From Agaribacillus aureus (lineage in GTDB: Bacteria > Bacteroidota > Bacteroidia > Cytophagales > Cyclobacteriaceae), in assembly GCA_030442055.1 (NCBI GenBank), contig JAUJEB010000006.1, positions 434,001-498,000 on the forward strand: 64,000 nucleotides of DNA. Reading direction: 5' to 3'. The notes beneath the pieces are model-generated. The model saw only the letters and a list, made by a program, of their open reading frames with translations, was not told the origin of the DNA and made no database searches. How positions within the stretch are numbered: the stretch's first letter is position 1; the number at the start of each line of letters is the position of its first letter. The position numbers and the translations under genes were made by a program. This document shows positions 44,142 to 53,377 of this stretch, one piece after another.

Positions 44142-46097
44142 ATGATTGTAAGAATACATGCGATAGGATTAATACTATTCCTGCTTTGTAATTGCATTGC
44201 TCAGGCTCAGAAAGGTGTTGAATTTTCCATTGAGGATATAGCCGGATTTGAAAAGAAAGTTAATAATAGTCACATCTCCTTTAGAAACGCTGGCGCTGCC
44301 GACAATATAGACCTCAAATATCATCGAATGGCGTGGGAGATCGACCCTAACGTTTTGTACATTAACGGCGTGGTAACCAGCCATTTTATAGCTGCTGAGG
44401 ATGCTATAGATAAAATCAGTTTTGACCTGGCCAGTGCATTGACCGTTGACTCCATAAAATCAGGGGAAACGGATTTGACCTTTAGCCAGGCTGAAGACGA
44501 TAAGGTGCTAATAGATCTTAAAGCGACGCTTCCAAAGGGGCAGCTTGATTCGGTAACCATTTACTACCAGGGTGAACCCCCGTTTTCTCTAGGCATACTG
44601 AATGCTTTTACACAAACCAACCATGCTGGAGGCCCGATCATTTATACACTTTCCGAGCCTTACGGATCAAAAGATTGGTGGCCGAGTAAAGTAGATCTGG
44701 GAGATAAAATTGATTCATTGGATATATACATTACCACACCTGATGCTTACCGGGCCGCCAGTAATGGCTTACTCGTGAATGAGTCCAGCAATGGTGGATC
44801 GACCACGTTTCACTGGAAGCATAATTATCCTATTACCACTTATCTAATTGCTATTTCAGTAACAAATTATGAGGTATATAGCGATTTTGTGGAAGTGGGT
44901 GGGAAAAACCTTGAGATCCTTAATTATGTTTATCCCCAGCACCTCAGCAGTGCCAAACAAAATACACCCGTAACCGGAGAGCTGATTAAACTATATACAG
45001 CGTTATTTGGCCCCTATCCATTTATCGAGGAAAAATACGGCCATGCTATGTTTGAATTTGCGGGAGGACTTGAGCATCAAACCATGAGCTTTATGAAAGA
45101 TTTCCCGTTCAGACTGGTGGCGCATGAACTTGCCCATCAATGGTTTGGCAATCAGGTGACCTGCGCCAGCTGGGAGGATATATGGCTGAATGAAGGTTTT
45201 GCCACTTACCTGGAGGGTTTAGCCTACGAAAACGGACTGGGACAGGTTGACTTCAAGGATTGGTTGAATGATATTATCTTCGGTATAACCAGCCAAAGCG
45301 GAGGGTCGGTTTTTGTTACCGATACGCTTTCATTTGACCGGATATTTGACGGGAGATTAAGTTATGCAAAAGGCGCCATGTTATTGCATATGTTACGAGG
45401 GGCGGTAGGAGATGAGCATTTCTTTACAGCTGTTAAGAATTATTTGAATGATACGGATTTAACCTATGATTATGCCGATACAAAAGATCTGCAATGGCAT
45501 TTTGAACAAGTAAGTGGAAAAGATTTTGAAGAATTTTTTCAGGATTGGTATTTCGGGCAGGGTTATCCTATCTATGAATTTGAATATTCTGAACAATCGG
45601 GTACCGGGTATGGCATCACCGTTGGGCAAAGTACTTCTGACAATAGTGTTGATTTTTTTGAAATGCCGCTTCCTTTTAATGTATTTACAGCCAGCGGAAA
45701 AGATACGGTGCTGGTTTTTGACCATACTTTTTCTGGGCAAACTTTTAACTTTGACCTGGGTGAAAAGGTGGACCGGATAGTTTTTAATCAGGACCGCTGG
45801 ATTCTGACGCCGTCGATATTTGTAACCGGCATTGAAGATGACTTTCGAAATGAGGGGATCAGTGTTTTCCCGAACCCCAGCACGGATGTAGTAACAATTT
45901 CATCCGAACAAACTTTTCCACCCTCTGCGCAACTGAGATTTTTTGAACTAAATGGAAAGGAAATTAGCCGTAAAGTTTTTACAAATTACCAGAGCACTAC
46001 TATCTATGCTGATTTAAGCCTGCTTCCGCCAGGCATATACATGTTGAGCTTGCAAACGCAAAATGGTTTGGCCCAGCGAAAAGTTATAAAAAACTGA
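44142..46097 (+). CDS. Secreted M1 family aminopeptidase with type IX secretion sorting domain
   Basis: 651 residues from ATG 44142 (a signal peptide ending IAQAQ). The M1 exopeptidase substrate motif GGLEHQTMS and the zinc site HELAHQWFGNQVT (about residue 327) with the downstream Glu in WLNEGFATYLE are present, as is the transition-state tyrosine region SYAKGAMLLHML. The last 80 residues (VFPNPSTDVVTISSEQTFPPS...LPPGIYMLSLQTQNGLAQRKVIKN) match the type A C-terminal domain of the Bacteroidota type IX secretion system, so it is a secreted or surface-bound peptidase. A GTG at 44103 would precede the signal peptide and is less likely. Confidence 0.93.
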   Translation: MIVRIHAIGLILFLLCNCIAQAQKGVEFSIEDIAGFEKKVNNSHISFRNAGAADNIDLKYHRMAWEIDPNVLYINGVVTSHFIAAEDAIDKISFDLASALTVDSIKSGETDLTFSQAEDDKVLIDLKATLPKGQLDSVTIYYQGEPPFSLGILNAFTQTNHAGGPIIYTLSEPYGSKDWWPSKVDLGDKIDSLDIYITTPDAYRAASNGLLVNESSNGGSTTFHWKHNYPITTYLIAISVTNYEVYSDFVEVGGKNLEILNYVYPQHLSSAKQNTPVTGELIKLYTALFGPYPFIEEKYGHAMFEFAGGLEHQTMSFMKDFPFRLVAHELAHQWFGNQVTCASWEDIWLNEGFATYLEGLAYENGLGQVDFKDWLNDIIFGITSQSGGSVFVTDTLSFDRIFDGRLSYAKGAMLLHMLRGAVGDEHFFTAVKNYLNDTDLTYDYADTKDLQWHFEQVSGKDFEEFFQDWYFGQGYPIYEFEYSEQSGTGYGITVGQSTSDNSVDFFEMPLPFNVFTASGKDTVLVFDHTFSGQTFNFDLGEKVDRIVFNQDRWILTPSIFVTGIEDDFRNEGISVFPNPSTDVVTISSEQTFPPSAQLRFFELNGKEISRKVFTNYQSTTIYADLSLLPPGIYMLSLQTQNGLAQRKVIKN

Positions 46098-46242
46098 TTT
46101 GATAGTTACTATTGTAATTTCTCCTAGTTCCCCAACCTCATTTTAAAATGCAATTTTTGCCCAATAAGAATGTTTCTGATAGGATTCATTGTCGAAACTA
46201 TTTATTATCTTTCAGGGTTAAGATGACTTAAACCCTCACAAA

Positions 46243-47721
46243 ATGAAAATATTAAAATCAATACTATTGCTATTGGTGACCTTATCAACGGCTTATGGTC
46301 AGGTTCCTGATAAAAATAGCATTGACCAAATTATCACCCTTTCCCAATCTGAGTCTCACTTACGTTTTCTGGCCTCTGATGAGCTGCGTGGACGCGATAC
46401 CGGTTCTCCCGAGATCAATATTGCCGCCAGGTATATTGCCGAGAGCTTCAGAAAATCAGGCCTTAAGCCATTGCCGGGAGCGGACGGATTCTTTCAACAT
46501 ATGAATTTAATACAATCCTATCCTCCGGCAGATGGCCGGTTGACCTTAGGTGATACCTCATTTCAACAAGGTAAAGAATTACTGGTAATGCGGGGAGCCG
46601 GTGTAGATTTAAATACGGAAATTATATTTGCAAATTATGGATTGGCGGAAGATTTGAAAGGCCTTAATCTGAAAGGTAAAATTCTGGTTGTGAAGGCTGG
46701 GTCGGAAAGCGAAAGAGATCCGCGACAATTTTTGGGCCTGATAAAAACCAAGCAGGAGCTGGCAAAAGACAAAGGGGCCGTGGCGGTTGTAGAATTATAT
46801 AACTCACCCAACATTCCATGGCCAATGCTGATAAACTTTTTCAATAAACCCCAATTGATCATCGACGAAGGGGGCAAAGATGAATTGCCCTACCTCTGGT
46901 TACAGGATGCAAAAAATGAGCAACTTGTGGGCTTCAAAGAAAAGAAAATCAAAAAGGCCTCCCTGGTAATCTCCGATTTGGTCAAAAAACCGTTACCATC
47001 CAAAAATGTGCTTGGCATGGTTGAAGGTACCGATGCCAAACTCAAAAATGAGTACCTGCTGTTATCCGCTCACTACGATCATGTAGGCGTAGCGCAAAGC
47101 AACAATCCCAATGATTCGATATTTAATGGCGCACGTGACAATGCCGTTGGTACAGTAGCAGTTTTGAATGCAGCCAGCGTTCTGGGTAAAAACCCTCCCA
47201 GGAGATCGGTTATTTTTGCGGCGTGGACAGCCGAGGAAAAAGGATTATTAGGAAGCGCTTATTACGCCGATCATCCATTGATCCCGTTAAACCAGACTAT
47301 TTACAATCTCAATATTGACGGCGCTGGTTATAACGATACTACCTTGATCACAGTAATAGGATTGCAGAGAACCAGCGCAGAAGAACATATCATCGAGGCG
47401 GCCCGACAATACGGGCTTACCGCCACTTCCGATCCCGCACCTGAACAGGGTCTGTTTGATCGTTCTGATAACGTGAATTTTGCCAGAAAAGGTATTCCTG
47501 CCCCAACTTACAGCACCGGCTTCACAGCCTTCGACCAGGAAATTATGAAATACTATCACCAGGTCGCCGATGAGCCGGATGGACTGAATTTTAATTATCT
47601 ATTAAAGTATTTCAGGTCCTATGCGCTGACTGCCACTAAAATTGCCAACGACGAAAACCGTCCTTTTTGGACGTCGGGAGATAAGTATGAGGAGGCCGGA
47701 AAGAAATTATACCATCAGTAA
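46243..47721 (+). CDS. M28 family zinc peptidase with PA-like insertion
   Basis: 492 residues, with a signal-peptide-like N-terminus ending TAYGQ. A PA domain-like insertion (IIFANYGLAEDLKGLNLKGKILVVKAG) precedes the M28 catalytic region with zinc ligands in LSAHYDHVG (His, Asp), GARDNAVGT (Asp), AAWTAEEKGLLG (Glu) and NLNIDGAG (Asp), and the final histidine in KYYHQVADEPD. It should act as an exported aminopeptidase or carboxypeptidase. It ends 7 bp from the convergent metB gene. Confidence 0.92.
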   Translation: MKILKSILLLLVTLSTAYGQVPDKNSIDQIITLSQSESHLRFLASDELRGRDTGSPEINIAARYIAESFRKSGLKPLPGADGFFQHMNLIQSYPPADGRLTLGDTSFQQGKELLVMRGAGVDLNTEIIFANYGLAEDLKGLNLKGKILVVKAGSESERDPRQFLGLIKTKQELAKDKGAVAVVELYNSPNIPWPMLINFFNKPQLIIDEGGKDELPYLWLQDAKNEQLVGFKEKKIKKASLVISDLVKKPLPSKNVLGMVEGTDAKLKNEYLLLSAHYDHVGVAQSNNPNDSIFNGARDNAVGTVAVLNAASVLGKNPPRRSVIFAAWTAEEKGLLGSAYYADHPLIPLNQTIYNLNIDGAGYNDTTLITVIGLQRTSAEEHIIEAARQYGLTATSDPAPEQGLFDRSDNVNFARKGIPAPTYSTGFTAFDQEIMKYYHQVADEPDGLNFNYLLKYFRSYALTATKIANDENRPFWTSGDKYEEAGKKLYHQ

Positions 47722-47728
47722 TTATCAA

Positions 47729-48871
47729 TTACCTTCCTATTGCCTGATTAAGATCCCATATTAAATCTTCGATGTCTTCAATACCGACGCTTAGCCTTAT
47801 CAGCGAATCTTTGAGTCCTACTTTTTCTCTTTCCTCTTTTGGAATACTGGCATGTGTCATGCTTGCCGGATGCCCGCAAAGTGATTCTACCCCTCCGAGA
47901 GACTCTGCCAGGGTAAAGAATTTGAAATTTTCGAGAATTCTAAAGGCTTCTTCAATATTGTCATCTTTTAAGCAAAATGAAATCATACCGCCAAAATCCC
48001 TCATCTGCTGTTTGGCAATATCGTGATTTTGATGGCTAGGAAATCCGGGCCAATAAACTTCTCCTACTTTTGGATGGCTTTTCAGCAGTTCCGCTACTTT
48101 TTTCCCATTTTCACAATGCCGTTGCATTCTTAAGTGCAGGGTTTTTATGCCTCTTAGTACCAGAAAACAGTCCTGGGGGCCGGGCACACCTCCGCTTGAA
48201 TTTTGCAAGAAACTAAGTTTTTCATGTAATTCGTCGTCATTTACGACCAACGCACCCATGACAACATCGGAGTGGCCGGCGATATATTTAGTCACAGAAT
48301 GCATGATGATATCTGCCCCGAAATCCAAGGGGGTTTGCAGGTAGGGGCTGGCAAAAGTATTATCGACCCCAAACAGGATCCCATGTTTTTTGGCAATTTC
48401 GCTGGCACCTCGCAGATCAATGATATGCATCATAGGATTCGTAGGTGTCTCAGCCCAGATCAAACGTGTTTTCTCATTGACATAGTTTTCGATATTTTGA
48501 ATGTCACTCATATCGATGAAATGAAATTTGATCCCGTAGTTGGCAAAGATTTTCGTGAAAATCCGGTAGCTTCCGCCATACAGATCATTGGCGCTGATTA
48601 CTTCATCGCCGGGGTTTAATAATTTTATGATACAATCAATAGCAGCCATGCCCGATGAAAAACAAATACCGTGTTTGCCATTTTCCAGGGCAGCCAGATT
48701 TTTCTGTAAAGCGTCGCGGGTGGGGTTATGGGTTCTTGAATATTCGTAACCCTTATGGTTACCTGGCGCACTTTGAGCATAGGTAGAAGTTTGAAAAACG
48801 GGCGTCATGATGGCGCCGGTTGAAGGGTCGGGTTTTATACCGGCATGAATTGCCTTGGTTCCAAATTTCAT
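47729..48871 (-). CDS. metB: Cystathionine gamma-synthase
   Basis: 380 residues of the PLP-dependent Cys/Met metabolism family. The Schiff-base lysine is Lys195 in HSVTKYIAGHSDVV. Other family blocks are EYSRTHNPTRDALQKNLAALE (phosphate), SSGMAAIDCII and PASMTHASI near the end. It uses an O-activated homoserine and cysteine to give cystathionine, or may act as a cystathionine gamma-lyase, which I cannot separate by eye. It is probably monocistronic; a TATTTTTG -7 sequence lies at 48904-48911. Confidence 0.88.
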   Translation of the reverse strand: MKFGTKAIHAGIKPDPSTGAIMTPVFQTSTYAQSAPGNHKGYEYSRTHNPTRDALQKNLAALENGKHGICFSSGMAAIDCIIKLLNPGDEVISANDLYGGSYRIFTKIFANYGIKFHFIDMSDIQNIENYVNEKTRLIWAETPTNPMMHIIDLRGASEIAKKHGILFGVDNTFASPYLQTPLDFGADIIMHSVTKYIAGHSDVVMGALVVNDDELHEKLSFLQNSSGGVPGPQDCFLVLRGIKTLHLRMQRHCENGKKVAELLKSHPKVGEVYWPGFPSHQNHDIAKQQMRDFGGMISFCLKDDNIEEAFRILENFKFFTLAESLGGVESLCGHPASMTHASIPKEEREKVGLKDSLIRLSVGIEDIEDLIWDLNQAIGR

Positions 48872-48903
48872 ATTTTCGAATTTATCATTGTGAATTTACC
48901 CGC

Positions 48904-48911
48904 CAAAAATA
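48904..48911 (-). promoter_or_regulatory. -7 element of the metB gene
   Basis: Reads TATTTTTG on the minus strand, 33 bp upstream of the start. No clear -33 at the standard 19-bp spacing. I searched by eye for a SAM riboswitch in the 100 bp upstream and saw none. Confidence 0.35.
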
Positions 48912-48973
48912 GGATAAACCAACTTATAAAAGCACGAAAAAAAGAATTTTTTGAACCAGCCCGATGATTGGAA

Positions 48974-49570
48974 TTATTCTGACAATTGGAACAGCGGTTT
49001 TGCGCTGGCTACGTTGCCGGATCTCTCAATTAAATCGTGGTTTTTTTGGATGAATTTATTGTATTCACCGGCGATGTTATCATAATCAACCCTGCGATAA
49101 ATAACCCGGTTGTCAAAGGCTAAAATATCACCTATTAATTCATCCATAAGAGGATAATCATCAAAGTTGGGATGATTTTGAGCAAAGGTAATGACATTGT
49201 TTACCACCGCCGCTGTAGCTACGTCGTATTCGTCAATTTTCTCCGAATTGGCCATTGAAGTTTGGTCATAGCGTATTTTTTTTAGATTTTCAATGGCTAG
49301 TGATAATGAATCATAAGCCTTCTTATCGTAAACTTTGGTATAGGAAACTTCGTCAATAAGCCTTTTCAAATAGGCGATTTTTTGATCATCTTCGACTATC
49401 ATGGTTTTCCACGTGATTTCCGTACTATCCTGCAATGAAACCAATACGATCTTAACCGAATCAATATCACTTATGCTGGACTTGGTTTTATTGGTCTTGC
49501 TACCGCAACCATAGGCCATTAACAGTACAATGGAGAGGAGCGCGGTGGTGGTGCTGATTATATTTTTCAT
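48974..49570 (-). CDS. Lipoprotein of unknown function
   Basis: 198 residues; lipobox LMAYGC at about residues 17-22. The mature protein is helical and acidic (DSTEITWKTMIVEDDQKIAYLKRLIDEVSYTKVYDKKAYDSL). It contains no recognisable domain. It is in a minus-strand position of its own, 103 bp upstream of the metB start, and may share no transcript with it. Confidence 0.65.
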   Translation of the reverse strand: MKNIISTTTALLSIVLLMAYGCGSKTNKTKSSISDIDSVKIVLVSLQDSTEITWKTMIVEDDQKIAYLKRLIDEVSYTKVYDKKAYDSLSLAIENLKKIRYDQTSMANSEKIDEYDVATAAVVNNVITFAQNHPNFDDYPLMDELIGDILAFDNRVIYRRVDYDNIAGEYNKFIQKNHDLIERSGNVASAKPLFQLSE

Positions 49571-49791
49571 GGTTTTTCTTTATTAGCATCAAAGTTAATA
49601 AAATGTCGGTTAACTAAATTTCTTGGTTACGGTAAAATTTGAAACACTTTTAGTCTCATAATGGGGATTTTTTTCCCAAAATGAAACAGTGATAAGACTC
49701 ATCGACTTTGGAAATTAGTTTTTTTTTCGTTTACATCCCATTTATCAAACTTGGCATGGCTGTTGATTATTGTGTTGGAAAAGCTACTATC

Positions 49792-49935
49792 ATGGAACAT
49801 AAGACCCTCAAGAGAATATTAGTTGGCCTGTTTTTTTGCGTTATTTTATTTGCGCTGAGTTTTTTATTTGAGGAAAAAGCTGAAACCGCTCCCACGACCG
49901 AGGAAACTTCTGAAGTGCGCCTGGCCACAGACTGA
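49792..49935 (+). CDS. Small membrane peptide with acidic tail, 47 residues
   Basis: MEHKTLKR, then a single membrane helix (ILVGLFFCVILFALSFLF), then an acidic, Thr/Glu-rich tail EEKAETAPTTEETSEVRLATD. The frame is open further upstream to 49708, but the additional residues (many hydrophobics, a Cys) do not look like a conserved start. It lies in the 389-bp gap between two minus-strand genes and converges with the TetR gene. Unknown function; a genuine small protein is plausible because the hydrophobic segment is precise. Confidence 0.5.
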   Translation: MEHKTLKRILVGLFFCVILFALSFLFEEKAETAPTTEETSEVRLATD

Positions 49936-49959
49936 AAATGTTATTTGTTAAACTTTCTA

Positions 49960-50556
49960 TTATTGCCTGGAATCTGACTTAATACCATCAATCAACATCC
50001 TCGACAGTTGCTGTCCGATCTCTTTTGGCGACATTTTTCCTTCCGGCTTGTACCAGTTTGGTATCCAATTCAAAGAAGACAAGATCGTTAACACAACAAA
50101 CTTTTCATCAATAGGCAGGAATTCTTTTCTATCAATTCCAGTCCTCAAAACCTCAATGAACCGACTTTCATAGCGATGCCGCTGATCTACAAAATTAGAA
50201 TAGAACGGTTCACTTAAATGCTTCCACTCATTGATGAAGACCAGGGTGGCTTCGGTATCACGGGTAATTACTTCCGTGTGTGCGACAATAAACCTTTCGA
50301 GCTTTTCAGCCATCGATTCGATGGGTTTGCTTTCAATAACGTCAATAGCGGCAAAGAACTGATCGGCCATGCGGAAGCAAATGTTTCTGAGTATTTCCTC
50401 TTTGGATTTGATGTGGGAATAAAGACTGGCAGCCTCAATGCCAACTTCATTAGCCAGGTCGCGCATGGAACTCGCGGTATAACCCTTTTCCTTAAAAAGT
50501 CGGGTGGCTATTGTTTCTAACTGATGCTTTCTGGAAGGTTTTTCGGTTCCTGACAT
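49960..50556 (-). CDS. TetR/AcrR family transcriptional repressor
   Basis: 198 residues. The TetR N-terminal helix-turn-helix is QLETIATRLFKEKGYTASSMRDLANEVGIEAASLYSHIKSKEEIL (residues about 12-56), followed by a helical ligand-binding region. The ligand is unknown. A perfect 14-bp palindrome, CTAACGATCGTTAG, fills the spacer of its own promoter, so it should repress itself. The start codon comes 4 nt after the -7 element, suggesting a leaderless transcript. Confidence 0.9.
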   Translation of the reverse strand: MSGTEKPSRKHQLETIATRLFKEKGYTASSMRDLANEVGIEAASLYSHIKSKEEILRNICFRMADQFFAAIDVIESKPIESMAEKLERFIVAHTEVITRDTEATLVFINEWKHLSEPFYSNFVDQRHRYESRFIEVLRTGIDRKEFLPIDEKFVVLTILSSLNWIPNWYKPEGKMSPKEIGQQLSRMLIDGIKSDSRQ

Positions 50557-50560
50557 GCTG

Positions 50561-50591
50561 CAAATATAAAGACCTAACGATCGTTAGCAAA
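50561..50591 (-). promoter_or_regulatory. Promoter of the TetR gene with the operator in the spacer
   Basis: Minus strand: TTTG (50591-50588), a 19-bp spacer (50587-50569), then TATATTTG (50568-50561), matching the Bacteroidota consensus exactly. The spacer contains the TetR operator. The start codon follows after CAGC. Confidence 0.8.
50574..50587. promoter_or_regulatory. TetR operator palindrome
   Basis: CTAACGATCGTTAG, a perfect 14-bp palindrome immediately upstream of the TetR gene and inside its promoter spacer. Repressor binding there would exclude RNA polymerase. Confidence 0.85.
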
Positions 50592-50688
50592 TAAAAACGG
50601 GAATTTTATCGCCGTGGTGTATCAATAGTAGCTTGAATTAACCGGTCAAAGATGGGTTTTCTTTTCAAATGCTGTATCTGTGATTTTC

Positions 50689-51231
50689 ATGTCTTATATT
50701 CGCCAGGTAATACTGTCATTAACGAATATGGAGGAAGGTAAAAATTTCAGAAGCATTACCGATTATTTTAATATGCTCAATATGATTTATTACATTCTGG
50801 TGGGCATACCTTTGGTTTTGTTTTTATTTATTTATCTCAATTACAAAGAGAGCTTATCAACGAATGGATTCCTGCAAATGGAGCACCTGTATGTTAAGCT
50901 GGCTATAGTGCTGATGGGCATAGCCGATGTGTTGACCGGGGAGCAGATTTTTAAGAACAAAATGAAACGGGATTTCAGTCAGTTTTTCCTACAGTCAAAG
51001 CTTCATTTTTATTTTCAGGCCTCCCTCATCCGTTATGCTGGTTATTTTATAGCTTCCATAGTGACAGTGGTTATTTTCTATTTTTTTATAGAGGGGATTT
51101 TTGTGGCGCTCTATATGATTGTGCTATTTAGTTTTTCCTTAATTCGCCCTACAAAGAAGCGGATTATTGCCATCAACATATTCACCGAAGAAGAAATTAA
51201 TACCATTAACAAAGAGGATATTATTCCATAG
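50689..51231 (+). CDS. Four-helix membrane protein of unknown function
   Basis: 180 residues with membrane segments at about residues 31-51, 63-80, 109-130 and 133-150, and a charged C-terminal tail (PTKKRIIAINIFTEEEINTINKEDIIP). The family is not recognised. It lies divergent to the TetR gene and 133 bp from its start, outside the operator. The start could be GTG 50680, ATG 50689 or ATG 50728; ATG 50689 is chosen as a compromise. A shared terminator follows. Confidence 0.6.
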   Translation: MSYIRQVILSLTNMEEGKNFRSITDYFNMLNMIYYILVGIPLVLFLFIYLNYKESLSTNGFLQMEHLYVKLAIVLMGIADVLTGEQIFKNKMKRDFSQFFLQSKLHFYFQASLIRYAGYFIASIVTVVIFYFFIEGIFVALYMIVLFSFSLIRPTKKRIIAINIFTEEEINTINKEDIIP

Positions 51232-51255
51232 GATCAGCCTGGCGGTATGGAAAGC

Positions 51256-51288
51256 AACAAGCAGGCACCCTTCCTATACCTGCTTGTT
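51256..51288. terminator. Bidirectional hairpin between convergent genes
   Basis: AACAAGCAGG pairs with CCTGCTTGTT around a 13-base loop, flanked by A/T runs, between the four-helix gene and the minus-strand outer-membrane protein gene. Confidence 0.7.
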
Positions 51289-51311
51289 TAATATGAGAAA
51301 GTCTTAGAGAA

Positions 51312-52481
51312 TTACAGTATAAATCCGAAACTAATGGCGTTTAGTTTGGCGGGACCCTTGTCATCATTAAACAACTCATTCAGGTCATAGTTGATGAAGA
51401 AATCCATTCCCTTGTATCCAATTTGTCCTCTGACACCATACCGGAAGTTGTTTAAGTTGAAATTGCCGCTGGTCTTGTCGCGATCTTTGTCACCATCTTG
51501 TTTAAACCTGTATTTGGTGTGACTGCCGAGTCGGTATCCCGCATAGCCACCGACGCCAATTCTCACGCCTTGTTTTTTGTATTTTGAAATGGAGATGCTG
51601 CCACTTTCATATTTTTTGACCTTTCTGGTGCCACGACTGAAGTCGAGCATTGGTACCAGCACAGCGCTTAAGTAAGATGCGGTTAGTTTGCTTTTTATGC
51701 CAGTTGTGCCCACCGGAGGTTCCAGATACTCGGTGCCATTTTCAGTTTTGACTATCTGGATATCTTCATTGTCCAGCTTGAAGTTGTACCAATGCAAGGT
51801 ACCTCCCCACTCGAGAAAAAAGGGGCCATTGCCAATAGCAGTTTTATGAATAGAGCTAAATCCTACGTACCAGGATCCCCATGGTTTTACGGAATAGTTG
51901 GCATTGCCATCGGGAAAATCGCCGTCTTCGAGATAGTTGTTTACGCCGATTTCGACGTTAAATTCATGGGTAGTTTTACGAAGTCTTTTCTCTTCGGTAG
52001 ATGAAGTGACTTTCAGTCCGTCATCTTCTATATCTTCAAAGGTTTCTTCAAGGTCTTCAATATCATCGACATCTACTTCAAGCCGATAGTTTCCAAGTTT
52101 GATCCTGGCTTTGTTCTCGTGGTCGTCGCTACTTCTCGACCGCTCAAAATCGTCTTCATCGGGGTCGCTGTCAAAGACGACAGTCGTATCTTTTAAATAT
52201 TTATCTCCGCCATCATCTTCCAGTTTCAGGTAGGTGACATTTTTGGAGGAGTCGATAGATAAACTAACGTCTCTCAGCATCGCATTCAGGTCAAAGCTTC
52301 TCAAATTTTCCAGGTCGCTTTTGTCTTTTACATAGATTAATATTTTGGTATTATTATCAAAATCTATGATGATGGAGTCTCTGGGTTGCTTAACGGTTGC
52401 CGGATTAGCTATTAGCGAGTAGGCAAAAGCCACTACAAACAGCCCTGTTAACATGCCAACCTTTTTGATTAAATTTTTCAT
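51312..52481 (-). CDS. Outer-membrane beta-barrel with an acidic extracellular-type linker
   Basis: 389 residues. A signal peptide ends SLIANP. Residues about 28-165 are non-barrel: an IIIDFDNNTKILIYVKD strand region, an acidic stretch DSDPDEDDFERSRSSDDHENK, and LEVDVDDIEDLEETFEDIEDDG. The rest alternates as a porin-like barrel (FNVEIGVNNYLEDGDF, GSWYVGFSSIH, FFLEWGGTLHWYNFKL, GVRIGVGGYAGYRLGSHTKYRF, GYKGMDFFINYDLNELF). It is the third gene of the sigma, anti-sigma, OMP operon, 8 bp after the anti-sigma stop, so it is a likely target or sensor of that system. Confidence 0.8.
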   Translation of the reverse strand: MKNLIKKVGMLTGLFVVAFAYSLIANPATVKQPRDSIIIDFDNNTKILIYVKDKSDLENLRSFDLNAMLRDVSLSIDSSKNVTYLKLEDDGGDKYLKDTTVVFDSDPDEDDFERSRSSDDHENKARIKLGNYRLEVDVDDIEDLEETFEDIEDDGLKVTSSTEEKRLRKTTHEFNVEIGVNNYLEDGDFPDGNANYSVKPWGSWYVGFSSIHKTAIGNGPFFLEWGGTLHWYNFKLDNEDIQIVKTENGTEYLEPPVGTTGIKSKLTASYLSAVLVPMLDFSRGTRKVKKYESGSISISKYKKQGVRIGVGGYAGYRLGSHTKYRFKQDGDKDRDKTSGNFNLNNFRYGVRGQIGYKGMDFFINYDLNELFNDDKGPAKLNAISFGFIL

Positions 52482-52489
52482 TGTCCTAT

Positions 52490-53377
52490 TTATTTTGTGT
52501 TTTTGAGATTTTTCTTTTTGTTAAAATTAAAGGCCAGTAGTTCGTCCTTCTTTTTTCTTAATGTGGAAATTCCCACTTCGCCATCATTGATATTCTTGGC
52601 CAGGCTAATTACTTTCATCAAGGCAAATCTCTTTAACTTTCTCACCTCTTTATCGTCTTCGCCTACTTCGTCCGTTGCCAGGTTGGTATCTTTTTTAAAT
52701 GTGATAGACACCATTGGCAAATCCGGTTTATCGGTTACCTCATGATCGATCGGTTGTTTTTGGAGGGCTAAGGTTAAAGTCGGATCCTCAACTTCCCCCG
52801 GAGTGGCATTTTTGGGCTTGACAGGGCTGACAGTTTCTGCAGGAATTGCCACCTTTCTGGCCAATCTGTTTTCTTTGACAATGGCTAAAGTTTGATTATC
52901 TGTCGCTACAACTTGATTTTTTTGTAGTTTATCAATTGCCGATTCCTCATGTTGTTTTGTGGACTTGCCGGTTTTTTCTCCCTTCTGAGGTTGTTGTGCA
53001 GTTTGCTTTTTCACATTTGCCACTGCGCTTGCTTTATTACCAGTTTGCTCAACAGCCGGCCCGTTCTGATCGGTTGTTTGAAGATCTTCCACAGCCGCAA
53101 GCTGGTTAGTATTTGTTTCTTTGATTCCGGGGGGTGCGATTTTCTCCGGTTTATCCGCTAAAGTCACCGGTTTATCTGACTTTTTGATTTTATAAACCAG
53201 CAATACTGAACCTAAGCAGAGCAGCACAATCGCCGCCACACGCCAATATACCAACAAACCTTTTTTTCGATCGCTATCAAGGTTTTCTTTCAATTTAGTC
53301 CATGCCTCCGATCTGGGCGCCACTTTGTGGCTACCTAATCCTTCTCTGAACAATCCATCCAATTTATGCTTACTCAT
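52490..53377 (-). CDS. ECF anti-sigma-like membrane protein
   Basis: 295 residues. A short cytosolic N-terminus (LDGLFREGLGSHKVAPRSEAWTKLKENLD) precedes one membrane helix at about residues 43-62 (VYWRVAAIVLLCLGSVLLVYKI). The following periplasmic part is low-complexity (Lys, Gln, Thr, Pro rich, to about residue 215) and ends in a helical segment LKRFALMKVISLAKNINDGEVGISTLRKKKDELLAF. The ORF overlaps the sigma gene by 8 bp, consistent with translational coupling to an ECF sigma. Confidence 0.75.
   Translation of the reverse strand: MSKHKLDGLFREGLGSHKVAPRSEAWTKLKENLDSDRKKGLLVYWRVAAIVLLCLGSVLLVYKIKKSDKPVTLADKPEKIAPPGIKETNTNQLAAVEDLQTTDQNGPAVEQTGNKASAVANVKKQTAQQPQKGEKTGKSTKQHEESAIDKLQKNQVVATDNQTLAIVKENRLARKVAIPAETVSPVKPKNATPGEVEDPTLTLALQKQPIDHEVTDKPDLPMVSITFKKDTNLATDEVGEDDKEVRKLKRFALMKVISLAKNINDGEVGISTLRKKKDELLAFNFNKKKNLKNTK

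Noticed and set aside
48872-48973. Possible SAM riboswitch before the cystathionine gamma-synthase gene
   Set aside because: The gap is about 100 bp, AT-rich and lacks the conserved helices or pseudoknot sequences of known SAM classes by eye.
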